Positions 25,064 to 35,046 are shown, numbered from the stretch's first letter. The stretch is DNA of 54,402 nt from Pleurocapsales cyanobacterium LEGE 10410 (GCA_015207195.1 JADEXJ010000022.1:1-54402), one strand, 5' to 3'. Notes: generated from the sequence alone by a model not told the origin. Numbers and translations are program-made.

Positions 25064-27754
25064 ATGCAAACATCAAAATCGACACCCACGCCAAAAATAG
25101 CGATCGCGGGTATAGATGCTTACTTCAGTTCCTATAGCACCCTTGATGCTTTTGAACGCAGTATCTATGAAGGACATTTACCTAGTTCGGCTAAGAGCGA
25201 ACTATCTGCATCAGAAATAGTAGAGAAGTTCGAGCGTGTTGCTGGTGTTGCTCTTCAGGATGCAGCCATTACTTCAGATATAAATATAGCTGTCGTTGTT
25301 GCCAACAATAGCAAGCAGAAGCTGGCTGATAATATTATTGAAGTCGAGTCTGTGCTTGATGCTCTATCAGTAGCACGAGAACTATTAAGTAAACCACAAG
25401 TAGAAGCAGTGCTGGTGGGGGGAATCGATCTTAATTCGGCAAATCAGGCTGTGGGTGTAGTAGTGTTGAAGCGTTATGAAACCGCTAAAGGCGATCGCAT
25501 TTATGCCATTATTGATGCTCTTACCGCAGTTGAAGCCAAAGACATTACCTATTTAGAAATTCTTAGCGATCGAAGGCTGGAAGAAGTAGAAATCGAGCGG
25601 GAAATTACCAATTATCTCCCTACTACTGTTAATAGCTGTGCCGTCTCTAGCGTAGCCAATTCGGGTTATTTCGGTATTGCTGGGGAGATTGCCAGCTTAC
25701 TCAAAACCATACTCTGTATCTATTATCGCTATCTTCCCTCCGTTCCTCGATGGCAACAGCCAGCAAATTTAGAGCTTTGGCAAAAAAGTCCTTGTTATGT
25801 GGCATCCTGTTCTAAACCCTGGTTTCTCGAAGCAGGCGTGCGTCAAAGAGTTGCTGCGATTAACAATATTGATCGCGACTCCCAGATAATTTTAGCCGAA
25901 GAAGTAGAGACACAACAGCGCGGTAATGCTTATTTAGAACAAATCCCTAGTTACCTTTTTCCCGTAGCAGCAGCCGACTCTGCTACCTTATTAGAACGGC
26001 TTCGCACCCTGCAACAAACTATAGAAGCTATAGAAGCTATAGAAGCTATAGAAGCTGGCGAGCTATCCCAAGTTGCCCGCCAAACCTTGATAGATTATCA
26101 ACATAGCCAAGCAAACTATGCCCTGGCAATCGTTGGCAAAAACAAACAGGAAATACTTAAAGAATGCGATCGCGCTTTAGCTGGTGTCGTCAAAGCCTTT
26201 GAAACTGGTAAAGACTGGCAAACCCCTGGAGGTAGCTACTTTACCCCCAATCCTCAAGGTAAAAAAGGCAAGGTGGCTTATGTCTATCCTGGTGCTTACA
26301 ACGCCCATCTAGGGATAGGTAGAACTCTGTTTCGCTTATTTCCCAATCTAATAGACGATCCTGTAATTAAGAGTACCTGTAACCGCATTGCTAAGCTTGA
26401 AAAGCTGCTCTATCCCCGAAGCATCAAAAAACTTTCGCCTAGAGAACTGGAAGCTAAAGAGCGAGAGTTGATGAACGATGCTCTAGCCATGCTCGAATCA
26501 GAAACTGGCTTTGCAGGGTTGATTACCACCATTTTACGAAATTGTTTTCAAGTCAAACCTCAAGCTGCTTTTGGCTATAGTCTGGGTGAGATTAGCATGA
26601 TGTACGCTCAGGGAATTTGGGGGGATATCGATCGCAGCAGTAATGTTCTCAACACCTCTCCGTTGTTTAAAAATCGTCTGGCTGGTACAAAAGAGGCTGT
26701 TAGAGAATATTGGCAACTTCCTGGGGAACACCAAGGAGAACTGTGGCGTACTTATGTGGTAATGGCAAATAGCGATCGCGTTAGAGAAACAATACAGCGA
26801 GAAGATCGCGTCTATCTAACTCAGATTAGTACCCCCAAAGAAACCGTTATTGCGGGCGTTCCTCAAGGCTGTGAGAGGGTAATTGCAAGTCTTGGCTGTG
26901 ATGCTTTTCGCGCTCCTTTCAACCATGTCATCCACTGCGAAGCGATAAAAAGCGAATATGATGAGCTAATGAAGCTGAATACTCTACCATTACGAGAGAG
27001 TTCGGGAATTACTTTTTATTCTGCTGCTAAGTATCAACCAATCGAGCTTAATAGTCAGGAAATTGCCCACAGCCTGACGCAAACTCTGATTCATCAGCTA
27101 GATTTTCCCCGTTTAGTCGAGCGAGTTTACCAAGATAACTACCGCATTTTTATTGAAGTTGGCGCGGGAAGCAATTGTTCTCGCTGGATTAAAGATATTC
27201 TCCAATCAAAAGAACATACAACTATCTCGCTGCATCGCCGAAACACAGATGATTATTCTTCTTTGATTAAAGCCTTGGCTAGATTAGTCAGTCATCGAGT
27301 AGAACTAAATCTATCTCCTTTGTATGAAGAGATATCGCGATCGCACCCAGACAAATTAACAGTTAAAACTCCGATTGAAAATAGTAAATCAATAGATTTA
27401 TGGCAAGAAAAATCTACAGCAGTATTTTCTTCTTTTTCAAAGAATGTGGTTGATAATCGATCCAAAGAAACCGTATATGGCGTAAAAGATACTATTGATA
27501 ATTTGAGACCTTCTTATATTTTAAATAAGCAACATAGACCCTTAACTACACGAGATATCTTAAAAAATGAGAACAATAAACTTATATTATGGCAACATAA
27601 TCACAATTCATTAAAACAAAAGTCGCTCAATAACTATGCTTTATCTAAAGCACATTCTTTGTTTATCGAACAAGACACAAAAAACTTAGATGGTTCGGAA
27701 AAAATGATTAGAACCAAAATAAAGTTTTTACAACAAATACTAGATAACTATTAG
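25064..27754 (+). CDS. PfaB-like protein: degenerate ketosynthase plus acyltransferase
   Basis: 896 residues from the ATG at 25064. Residues about 10-300 are a shortened KS-like domain (KIAIAGIDAYFSSYSTLDAF, VEAVLVGGIDLNSANQAVG, SSVANSGYFGIAGEIASLL) without a DxxCSS active Cys and without the His of EAHGTGT, so it is non-catalytic. About 400-770 is an acyltransferase with Ser506 in FGYSLGEISMMYAQG. The basic C-terminal tail (about 780-896) has no recognised domain. PfaB family proteins occur in all PUFA synthase loci and in heterocyst glycolipid clusters (HglC/HglD type), where they influence chain product. An EAI repeat sits at about 320-332. The upstream extension to 24992 is repeat sequence. 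Confidence 0.82.
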   Translation: MQTSKSTPTPKIAIAGIDAYFSSYSTLDAFERSIYEGHLPSSAKSELSASEIVEKFERVAGVALQDAAITSDINIAVVVANNSKQKLADNIIEVESVLDALSVARELLSKPQVEAVLVGGIDLNSANQAVGVVVLKRYETAKGDRIYAIIDALTAVEAKDITYLEILSDRRLEEVEIEREITNYLPTTVNSCAVSSVANSGYFGIAGEIASLLKTILCIYYRYLPSVPRWQQPANLELWQKSPCYVASCSKPWFLEAGVRQRVAAINNIDRDSQIILAEEVETQQRGNAYLEQIPSYLFPVAAADSATLLERLRTLQQTIEAIEAIEAIEAGELSQVARQTLIDYQHSQANYALAIVGKNKQEILKECDRALAGVVKAFETGKDWQTPGGSYFTPNPQGKKGKVAYVYPGAYNAHLGIGRTLFRLFPNLIDDPVIKSTCNRIAKLEKLLYPRSIKKLSPRELEAKERELMNDALAMLESETGFAGLITTILRNCFQVKPQAAFGYSLGEISMMYAQGIWGDIDRSSNVLNTSPLFKNRLAGTKEAVREYWQLPGEHQGELWRTYVVMANSDRVRETIQREDRVYLTQISTPKETVIAGVPQGCERVIASLGCDAFRAPFNHVIHCEAIKSEYDELMKLNTLPLRESSGITFYSAAKYQPIELNSQEIAHSLTQTLIHQLDFPRLVERVYQDNYRIFIEVGAGSNCSRWIKDILQSKEHTTISLHRRNTDDYSSLIKALARLVSHRVELNLSPLYEEISRSHPDKLTVKTPIENSKSIDLWQEKSTAVFSSFSKNVVDNRSKETVYGVKDTIDNLRPSYILNKQHRPLTTRDILKNENNKLILWQHNHNSLKQKSLNNYALSKAHSLFIEQDTKNLDGSEKMIRTKIKFLQQILDNY
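26021..26056 (+). repeat. Four 9-base repeats inside the PfaB-like gene
   Basis: ATAGAAGCT is repeated four times without change, giving IEAIEAIEAIEA in a helical linker between the KS-like and AT domains. Length variation here would stay in frame. Confidence 0.9.
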
Positions 27755-27793
27755 TTATTAACTATCGTGCATACAAAACTATCTAGAGGAATC

Positions 27794-29404
27794 ATGATTA
27801 GTAGCGATATATTACCAAGAACCAAAGCGATCGCCCATCCACCCTTAGCTTTTGAGCCAGTAGAAATAAAAACCAGACTACTAAATTTAGAGCAACCTTG
27901 TTATGTCGTACAACACCAGGGAAAAATTGGCATTACCAACGAAGATTGGTGGGATGAAGCAGAATACAATAAAGACACAGAACTACTCATGGCTGCCCCT
28001 CCTCTATCCTGCGTTGGGTTGGGCGATCGCGCTTTTCTCGACTTTCATGGGGTAAAGTATGCTTACATGACGGGAGCAATGGCGGGGGGAATTGCTTCGG
28101 AGGAATTAGTTATTGCTTTGGGTAGACAAGGCGTTTTAGCGAGCTTTGGTGCGGGTGGCTTGGGTCAAACCAGGGTCGAAGCTGCAATTAAACGGATCCA
28201 GCAGGCTTTACCCAACGCTACTTATGCTTTTAATCTGCTTCACAGTCCGAATGAACCAGAACTAGAACGTAATTCTGTAGAGCTTTATCTTAAATACGGT
28301 GTTAAGACTGTAGAAGCCTCGGCTTTTCTCGACCTTACTCCCAATATCGTATACTATCGCGCTGCGGGACTGGGATTAAATACTGCCAACCAAATCGAGA
28401 TTAAGCATAAAGTCATCGCCAAAATTTCCCGACGGGAAGTAGCTACTAAGTTTCTGCAACCCGCACCGCTCAAAATCCTTGAAGAATTAGTCTATTTAGG
28501 AAAAATCACCCAGTTGCAAGCAGATTTAGCCCAAAAAGTGCCGATGGCTGACGATCTTACCGTAGAAGCTGATTCTGGCGGACATACCGATAATCGTCCT
28601 TTAGTATGCTTGTTTCCTTCCATTGTCGAACTAAGGGATGAAATTCAAAACCAGTACAACTATCAAAACCCCGTAAGAATTGGCGTAGCGGGGGGGATCT
28701 CCACTCCCCATGCAGCTTTAGCAGCCTATATTATGGGAGCAGCTTATGTGGTTACTGGCTCGGTAAATCAATCCTGTGTCGAGGCGGGAACTTCTCAACA
28801 CGCCAAAAAGCTACTCGCCGAAGCCCAAATGCACGATGTGATGATGGCACCTGCTGCGGATATGTTCGAGATGGGAGTCAAGCTACAGGTTCTCAAACGG
28901 GGGACGATGTTTGCCTTGCGCGCTCAAAAACTCTACGAGCTTTATAAAACTTACGACTCTATTGCAGACATCCCGACTCAGGAACAAACCAAAATCGAAA
29001 AACAAATCTTCCGCATGAGCTTAGATGAAGTTTGGCAACGTACCGTTAACTACCTATCCCAACGCAACCCCGATAAACTAGCCAAAGCCAACAGCAAACC
29101 TAAATTAAAAATGGCTCTAATCTTTCGTTGGTATTTGGGTTTATCTTCCCGATGGTCGAATACTGGCGAAGCAGGAAGAGAAATTGATTACCAAATCTGG
29201 TGTGGTCCAGCGATGGGTGCATTTAACAACTGGGTTGAAGGCTCTTATTTAGAACCAGTCAGCAGTCGCCATGTCTATGATGTAGCGTACCACATTCTTA
29301 CTGGTGCAACATATTTATACCGAATACAGAATCTAAAACTACAGGGATTAGATCTGAGCGATCGCTATAGCCAGTATCAACCAACAAAAATTACCAACCA
29401 CTAA
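27794..29404 (+). CDS. PfaD-like FMN-dependent enoyl reductase
   Basis: 536 residues from the ATG at 27794, which is preceded by AGAGGA at 6 bases. The 2-nitropropane-dioxygenase-type TIM barrel is indicated by YAYMTGAMAGGIASEELVIA, VLASFGAGGL, ADDLTVEADSGGHTDNRP with the catalytic His, and RIGVAGGISTPHAALAAYIM and GAAYVVTGSVNQ binding flavin phosphate. PfaD (HglG-type in heterocyst clusters) reduces the enoyl-ACP double bond for the PUFA-type synthase. It lies 39 bases after the PfaB-like gene and 3 bases before the next, in one transcript. Length is typical of PfaD (about 540). Confidence 0.9.
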   Translation: MISSDILPRTKAIAHPPLAFEPVEIKTRLLNLEQPCYVVQHQGKIGITNEDWWDEAEYNKDTELLMAAPPLSCVGLGDRAFLDFHGVKYAYMTGAMAGGIASEELVIALGRQGVLASFGAGGLGQTRVEAAIKRIQQALPNATYAFNLLHSPNEPELERNSVELYLKYGVKTVEASAFLDLTPNIVYYRAAGLGLNTANQIEIKHKVIAKISRREVATKFLQPAPLKILEELVYLGKITQLQADLAQKVPMADDLTVEADSGGHTDNRPLVCLFPSIVELRDEIQNQYNYQNPVRIGVAGGISTPHAALAAYIMGAAYVVTGSVNQSCVEAGTSQHAKKLLAEAQMHDVMMAPAADMFEMGVKLQVLKRGTMFALRAQKLYELYKTYDSIADIPTQEQTKIEKQIFRMSLDEVWQRTVNYLSQRNPDKLAKANSKPKLKMALIFRWYLGLSSRWSNTGEAGREIDYQIWCGPAMGAFNNWVEGSYLEPVSSRHVYDVAYHILTGATYLYRIQNLKLQGLDLSDRYSQYQPTKITNH

Positions 29405-29407
29405 CCA

Positions 29408-30886
29408 ATGAACCAAAATCAGATCGACGCGGATACCATCGCCACTTGGCTAACAAACAATATAGCCGAACAGTTAGAAGTCGAACCCAATGAAATAGAT
29501 CGGTACGAACCTATCGAAAACTACGGCTTAGATTCAGCCCAGGGAATGATCGTCGTCAGTCGGGCGGAAAAACAATTTGGCTTGGAGATCTCGCCGATGC
29601 TTCTCTGGCACTATCCGACAATTGCAGCACTATCCGAGCGTCTAGCCGAAGAACCAGCAGCAGAAACTCCAACCGAGCCTTCTTTCCCCGTTCTCGATTT
29701 AGCAGCAGAAGCAGTTCTCGATCCTGCTATTGTTCCCGATGAAATATGGGATTTCTCCCAGCCACAACGCATCTTTTTAACTGGTGCGACGGGGTTTTTA
29801 GGAGTTTATATTCTTCGAGAACTATTAGATAAAACCAACGCAGACATCTACTGTTTGGTTCGAGCGAGCGATCGCACTAGTGCCAGCCAAAGGCTACAAA
29901 ATAATCTCAAACGTTATGCTTTGTGGGATGAAACGATTGGTTTTGGTTCTCGAATTATTCCCGTAGTAGGAGACCTGGCAAAGCCGATGTTGGGGTTAGA
30001 TGCCGATTTATTTGAGAGTTTAGCAGGGGCGCTCGATACGATCTATCACAGTGCAGCCATGCTGAACTACGTCTATCCCTATTCAGCCATGAAAGCTGCT
30101 AATGTTTTGGGGACGCAAGAAGTTCTCCGATTAGCCTGTTGGAGGAAAACCAAACCCGTTCATTATGTTTCCAGCGTGGCAGTGTTTGAAGCTGCTGCTT
30201 ATGCGGGTAAACTTGTTAGGGAAAGCGATTCTTTTGACCATTGGCAGGGTATCGATCTGGGTTACTCTCAAACCAAGTGGGTAGCGGAAAAACTAGTTAA
30301 AATTGCTAAAACCAGGGGACTTCCTGTGGCGATCTATCGACCACCGTTGATTGCGGGACATAGTAAAACGGGACTCTCCAACACCGATGACTTTATTAGT
30401 CTGATGCTCAAAGGCTGCATCCAAATGGGTAGCTTTCCCGATCTCGACTATCTGTTAGATATGTCTCCTGTAGACTACGTAAGTCAGAGTATTGTCTATT
30501 TATCCCAGCAGCCGGAATCTATCGGACGAGCCTTTCACCTGCAACATCCCCAGCCAGTTCATCTGAGTAAGATAGTTAAACTATTGAGCTTTGTGGGCTA
30601 CAAAATCGATCGCCTTCCCGATCGACAATGGCAAGCAGAGCTAAAGAATACAGTAGAGCCAGACAATCCCCTGTTTACCCTGCAACCCTTCTTGTTAGAA
30701 AAACGGACAGAGGCACAATTAACAATTTTAGAGCTTTATTTACAGTCAAACAGACCCACGATTAGCTGTCAGGACACTTTAAAAGCCCTTAAAGGATCGG
30801 GAATTTCTTGTCCTCCCATCAACCATAAATTACTGCTCAATTACTTCCGAAGTTTTCTCGATAGCGGATTTTTACAGGCTGCCTGA
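29408..30886 (+). CDS. hglB: ACP-thioester reductase, HglB-like
   Basis: 492 residues. An ACP occupies 1-85 with the phosphopantetheine Ser43 in [11 protein letters not shown] thioester-reductase (SDR-e type) domain follows, with the NADPH loop [18 protein letters not shown] near 124 and the [12 protein letters not shown] catalytic Tyr/Lys near 286. Such proteins release an acyl chain from its ACP reductively as aldehyde or alcohol. In Anabaena HglB has this architecture and gives the fatty alcohol of heterocyst glycolipids. Start codon only 3 bases after the PfaD-like stop. The ACP is nearly a duplicate of the separate ACP encoded just downstream. Confidence 0.88.
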   Translation: MNQNQIDADTIATWLTNNIAEQLEVEPNEIDRYEPIENYGLDSAQGMIVVSRAEKQFGLEISPMLLWHYPTIAALSERLAEEPAAETPTEPSFPVLDLAAEAVLDPAIVPDEIWDFSQPQRIFLTGATGFLGVYILRELLDKTNADIYCLVRASDRTSASQRLQNNLKRYALWDETIGFGSRIIPVVGDLAKPMLGLDADLFESLAGALDTIYHSAAMLNYVYPYSAMKAANVLGTQEVLRLACWRKTKPVHYVSSVAVFEAAAYAGKLVRESDSFDHWQGIDLGYSQTKWVAEKLVKIAKTRGLPVAIYRPPLIAGHSKTGLSNTDDFISLMLKGCIQMGSFPDLDYLLDMSPVDYVSQSIVYLSQQPESIGRAFHLQHPQPVHLSKIVKLLSFVGYKIDRLPDRQWQAELKNTVEPDNPLFTLQPFLLEKRTEAQLTILELYLQSNRPTISCQDTLKALKGSGISCPPINHKLLLNYFRSFLDSGFLQAA

Positions 30887-30939
30887 TCTTGTTCCCAAAA
30901 CAGGGGTACAGAGTACTAATAAACACTGACTAGCAAAAC

Positions 30940-31230
30940 ATGAATCAGCCAAACCCAGAAATTAATGCCGAAGTAATTGCTACTTGGTTAACCAACAATA
31001 TTGCCGAACAGTTAGAAGTCGAACCCGACGTAATAGATAAGGGCGAACCCATTGAAAACTACGGCTTAGATTCTGCACGGGGAGCGATCCTGATGAGTCG
31101 AGCGGAAAAACAATTTGATTTAAAGATTTCGCCTATGCTGCTGTGGTATTACCCTACCATCGAAGGACTTTCCGAACGTTTAGCAGAAGATTTTGCCGAG
31201 TCCGAACCTGAAGTATTTGAAATTTTATAA
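30940..31230 (+). CDS. Discrete acyl carrier protein
   Basis: 96 residues with Ser45 in [10 protein letters not shown] as the phosphopantetheine site. It is strikingly similar over about 80 residues to the ACP domain of the preceding reductase (shared [26 protein letters not shown]), pointing to a local duplication. The stop is 31 bases before the start of the docking-domain protein. It may carry the nascent chain or hand it to the unknown downstream protein; inference from context. Confidence 0.85.
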   Translation: MNQPNPEINAEVIATWLTNNIAEQLEVEPDVIDKGEPIENYGLDSARGAILMSRAEKQFDLKISPMLLWYYPTIEGLSERLAEDFAESEPEVFEIL

Positions 31231-31261
31231 CAAACCTTTTTCAATCGCTTGGGAGAAAAAT

Positions 31262-33145
31262 ATGAATGTATCCGAACTTGTAGATAATCTGATCCAGCAG
31301 GGGGTCGAGTTGTGGGTAGACGAAAACAACTTGGAGATTCGCTCCCCCGCCAAAGTGCTAACACCACAACTTAGATCCGAACTTACTACTTACAAAACTA
31401 AGATCGTTGACTATCTTCAACGAAGGGATGATGCAACCGATATGAGCGATCGCTCTGGATTTTGTAGCCAGGGGGTAAGCATAGCCACCATCGGTCGTTT
31501 GGTTGGTGGTTATGATCGATCGCTAACCGAGTTCAAATCCCCCATCGTCGATCCCCAGTTGATGGCTCGACAACTGACGGTGACTTTTAGACCCCTCCCA
31601 ACGGGATATCGGAATGACACTGTTGCTAAATTTAGGAGCGAATTGCAAGATAAATTGGAACAATATGGTGTTACCGTAATCTCCTGGCAACGGGCAACTA
31701 AAGACTTTCATTATCAACTCACGATTCCCTGGCTCGACTGGAAATCCAAAATTAAAACCAGAGTAGTCAAATCGGGAGTTCATGCCGTTGTCGATGTCGA
31801 GCGATCGCCCTCGATAGTGACCAAAGCTAAAAACACCCTCGCCGAAGGCATCTATCAATTTTATTCTCGTGTGGTTGCCAGGGGTCAAAAATTATCTATT
31901 TCTAAAATTGCTCGGCTGATTGGTTGGGCGGAAGAGTCGGTAGCCAAGTATATTGAGGATCCCTCCAACACCCAGGCGATCGTTCTAACCGACCTAGATC
32001 GAGACTTTATCAATCCTCAAATCTCCTATCAAGAAAAAATTGACATCGGTATTAACACCCTGATTAGAACCTTCTCGGAAATTGTTATTGGAGTTAGCGA
32101 TCGCTCCATTTCCATTCTCAATATGAATCTTTCTGATTCTCTCTTTGCCAAACAAGAACTCGACAAGTTTGTCTGTAAATCCTTAATTCCCAAAATATTT
32201 GTTCCCATCGCACCTCTGTTGATGAGTCGATTTGAATTAGGAGAATATCAGCCAACAAAATCCGCTTATGCACCAAAATTAGTTGAATTAGGTCGCGCCC
32301 TCGTCGATACGGGCTTGTTTCCCCCAGGCTTTAAACTCTCTCAGGCGATCTCCAGGAAGTCCTATCGCGATATTGTCGATGTCATCGTTAACGGTAGAAC
32401 TGGTGTATCCTATGGCTTTGTTGCCTATGCAGAACCCCCGCAATACCTGGGCGATCGCGAAATAGATGCCACGGAATGGATGAATCTATCATCTGTAGCA
32501 GGATTTAGTAACGATGAGGTACGTCAAAATCGTCTTGGCAGACGCTACCTCAAAACTCAGGTCAAAGCTCGAACCGTATACAAACAGATCCCCGATATTT
32601 GGCTGGTTAGTTCTCGTTCGGGTTCAAACAAAACCAATCTCAATTTAGCCACCGACGTTCTCAGGATCGGTCTAACCGACAGATTATTGCTTCAGTTACC
32701 CCAAGATAGCGACACTAATCGAACCGATCTCAAACCTTCCTATGATATTTACGTCATGCTGGCGATCGCCTTAGCAACTGCCCTGTATACCCCCGAACTT
32801 GTCGAGAACGGTGCGCCGATAGTTCATTTTCACGGTTATCCCTCCCTAGATTGGTTTGGCGAACATGAATACTATTTCGGGGTAGAACATCCTTCTGTTC
32901 CCTGCGGTACTTATGAATCGGGAGTATTTAATTATATCGGCATCGGCAAAATTGGCGATCGCGCCTCGGAAAAAATTACTCTAGCCAGCCTAATCGAACC
33001 AGATCACGGAACTAACATCATTGCTTCCAACATGAATTATCTCATTGAGAGATTAACAGCGGGATCTCAACAACAACAAATCGAACTGGGCGGAAAATAC
33101 TTTAGTTCTTTAGAAAAATCCCAACCGATCCCATCGAGGTATTGA
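31262..33145 (+). CDS. Unrecognised protein with N-terminal TubC-type docking domain
   Basis: 627 residues from ATG 31262, with GGGAG 7-11 bases upstream; a longer frame from 31193 would overlap the ACP gene. Residues 1-55 look like the TubC_N docking domain of NRPS/PKS subunits (VSELVDNLIQQGVELWVDEN, LTPQLRSELTTYKTKIVDYL). The remaining 570 residues match no family I know. About 95-205 is mixed alpha/beta (LTVTFRPLPTGYRNDTVAKF, DFHYQLTIPWLDWK). Later come SKIARLIGWAEESVAKYI, resembling a HTH-like helix pair, and a His/Asp-rich segment HFHGYPSLDWFGEHEYYFG near 540. No signal peptide. Placement inside the synthesis genes with a docking domain suggests it acts on ACP-bound intermediates; inference only. 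Confidence 0.6.
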   Translation: MNVSELVDNLIQQGVELWVDENNLEIRSPAKVLTPQLRSELTTYKTKIVDYLQRRDDATDMSDRSGFCSQGVSIATIGRLVGGYDRSLTEFKSPIVDPQLMARQLTVTFRPLPTGYRNDTVAKFRSELQDKLEQYGVTVISWQRATKDFHYQLTIPWLDWKSKIKTRVVKSGVHAVVDVERSPSIVTKAKNTLAEGIYQFYSRVVARGQKLSISKIARLIGWAEESVAKYIEDPSNTQAIVLTDLDRDFINPQISYQEKIDIGINTLIRTFSEIVIGVSDRSISILNMNLSDSLFAKQELDKFVCKSLIPKIFVPIAPLLMSRFELGEYQPTKSAYAPKLVELGRALVDTGLFPPGFKLSQAISRKSYRDIVDVIVNGRTGVSYGFVAYAEPPQYLGDREIDATEWMNLSSVAGFSNDEVRQNRLGRRYLKTQVKARTVYKQIPDIWLVSSRSGSNKTNLNLATDVLRIGLTDRLLLQLPQDSDTNRTDLKPSYDIYVMLAIALATALYTPELVENGAPIVHFHGYPSLDWFGEHEYYFGVEHPSVPCGTYESGVFNYIGIGKIGDRASEKITLASLIEPDHGTNIIASNMNYLIERLTAGSQQQQIELGGKYFSSLEKSQPIPSRY

Positions 33146-33277
33146 CAGTTGTTTGGTTCGTTGTCGATGGGGAATGGCGATCAACGTAAAATCTCGCTTT
33201 AGTTATGCCTGGGATGAACCTACTAAAGCCACATCCCAACTTCAATACCCCAAATAAAAATTGCTATCACGAGAAAA

Positions 33278-33748
33278 ATGACGCTCCTCAGTCTTACACA
33301 TTTTTTAAATAGCACCCTGATTGCTACCGCGTCGAGTGCGCTCCTAGTTGCAGGCGAAAACTCCGCTTCTACCTTAACCGTCACGGTTTCAGGATTACAA
33401 CATCAAAACAGCCAAATCTGCTTGAGAGTTTTTGCCAACGAACGAGGTTTTCCTCTCGACGATCGCGGTGAAGTTCACAGTGAATGTACTGAAACAACCA
33501 AAAACTCCGTCACGATGAAAATTCCCAACCTCCAACCAGGTACTTATGCCGTAGCAGTGGTGGACGATCTTAATCGAGATTATCAGCTAAATCGGAACTC
33601 ACTAGGAATTCCTCAAGAGGGATTCGGCATCTCCAATAACCCTCAAGTATCGATAGCCACGGGATTACCTAAGTTTGACGATGCTAGTTTTCTACTCCAA
33701 GAGAACCAAGCGATCGAGATCGCGATGAAATATGCTCTCGATTTTTAA
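33278..33748 (+). CDS. DUF2141 secreted protein
   Basis: 156 residues. An N-terminal hydrophobic stretch (about 13-27) serves as signal peptide. The rest is a DUF2141 beta-sandwich: LTVTVSGLQHQNSQICLRVF, then LQPGTYAVAVVDDLNRDYQL and PQEGFGISNNPQ. Family members are periplasmic or envelope proteins of unknown function that are often found beside carotenoid or lipid glycosyl-transfer genes. It precedes the glycosyltransferase by 44 bases, so a role linked to the exported glycolipid is possible. Confidence 0.8.
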   Translation: MTLLSLTHFLNSTLIATASSALLVAGENSASTLTVTVSGLQHQNSQICLRVFANERGFPLDDRGEVHSECTETTKNSVTMKIPNLQPGTYAVAVVDDLNRDYQLNRNSLGIPQEGFGISNNPQVSIATGLPKFDDASFLLQENQAIEIAMKYALDF

Positions 33749-33792
33749 AAAATTATTTGTCTGTAACTTCCCTCTACCCGAAATCAACTCGA

Positions 33793-35046
33793 ATGAATAC
33801 ATTAACCTTAATCATAGTATTCGGTCTACTCGGACTAGTGCTTTTTGAGTCATACTTCACCTCAGTCTTTATCAAGTCGTTTAGCCAGAATAAACGCGAG
33901 CTATATGAGGAAAACGAATTGCCAAAAGTGGCGATTGCCTTATGTTTGCGAGGTGCAGATCCGTTTTTGTCCGACTGTTTGCAAGCGTTATTAAATCAAA
34001 ACTATCCCCAGTATGAATTAAAAATTGTCGTTGATAGCGAACGAGATCCCGCTTGGAAAATTGCCATGGAAAACCTTCAGCATCAAACAGCTATACCAGT
34101 TCAGATTAGTCCCTTACGAGTTCGGCGGGAAACTTGCAGTCTTAAATGCAGTGCTTTAATTCAGGCTATCTCGGAATTGGATGCAGACTGTGAAATAATT
34201 GCCTTAATAGATGCCGATACTATTCCCCATGTCAACTGGCTGCGAGAATTAGTCAGTCCCCTAAAAGACCCTAAAATCGGACTCACCACTGGCAATCGCT
34301 GGTATGTTCCAGGGAAGCAATGGGGAACTTTATGCCGTTATCTGTGGAATATCGCTGCTGTCGGACAAATGAATCTTTATCGCATCCCCTGGGGCGGTAC
34401 TCTGGCGATTAAAACCGAAATAGTTCGTCAAGCACGACTGCTAGAGAAGTGGAAACAGGCGTTTGGTGAAGACACCATGTTGTGTCGTGTTTTGCAAGAA
34501 GAAGGAATACAGATCGAGTCCGTCGCTGCTTTGATGATGGTCAATCGCGAAGAGTGTACCTTACCTAATTTCAGACGGTGGGTTAGCCGTCAACTGTTAA
34601 CTGCCAAACTCTATCATCCAGGCTGGCGGGCAATTCTGATTTATGGCACGATAACCTGCTTGATTCCCGCTACGACTGCTCTATCAACCCTAATTGCTTT
34701 GTTTGCGGGGCAAGGGTTCTCTGCTGTCGTACTTACCACCAGTTTATTTATCTACATTATAGTCTTACTTGGATTGATTAGCGTCTATGAACGAGCGATC
34801 CGACAAAAACTTGCACTGCGAAACGAAAGATTACCAGACTATAGTGCGCGGGACTTATTGAGATTCATGTTGGCTATTCCCTTGACTCAATTAGTCTGCG
34901 CGATCGCCCTCTGGCAAGCTATGTTGACTCAACAGGTAGAGTGGCGCGGGATTACCTATCAAATCAAAGGTCCTTGGGATATTAAACTGCTAGAATATTT
35001 CCCCTATCAATATCTCAACCGAACTAACCCTAAGACTTCTTTGTAG
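33793..35046 (+). CDS. Membrane family-2 glycosyltransferase, ceramide-glucosyltransferase-like
   Basis: 417 residues from ATG 33793 (a TTG at 33757 would add 12 poorly supported residues). One N-terminal transmembrane helix (about 2-24) and two or three C-terminal ones (about 290-330 and 360-385) flank a cytosolic GT-A domain. Visible motifs: VVDSERDP, the metal-binding DADT in ALIDADTIPH, EDTMLC as the catalytic base region, and NFRRWVSRQL, a variant of the (Q/R)xxRW motif of processive and lipid glycosyltransferases. It would add a sugar to a membrane lipid, by context the long-chain alcohol from the synthase. In Anabaena the analogous step uses HglT, a different family. Confidence 0.8.
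   Translation: MNTLTLIIVFGLLGLVLFESYFTSVFIKSFSQNKRELYEENELPKVAIALCLRGADPFLSDCLQALLNQNYPQYELKIVVDSERDPAWKIAMENLQHQTAIPVQISPLRVRRETCSLKCSALIQAISELDADCEIIALIDADTIPHVNWLRELVSPLKDPKIGLTTGNRWYVPGKQWGTLCRYLWNIAAVGQMNLYRIPWGGTLAIKTEIVRQARLLEKWKQAFGEDTMLCRVLQEEGIQIESVAALMMVNREECTLPNFRRWVSRQLLTAKLYHPGWRAILIYGTITCLIPATTALSTLIALFAGQGFSAVVLTTSLFIYIIVLLGLISVYERAIRQKLALRNERLPDYSARDLLRFMLAIPLTQLVCAIALWQAMLTQQVEWRGITYQIKGPWDIKLLEYFPYQYLNRTNPKTSL

Noticed and set aside
17082-31230. Naming the island as a true heterocyst glycolipid or PUFA locus
   Set aside because: No KS-CLF-type PfaC and no heterocyst-specific gene is in the window, and the synthase is split; only likeness to these systems is claimed.
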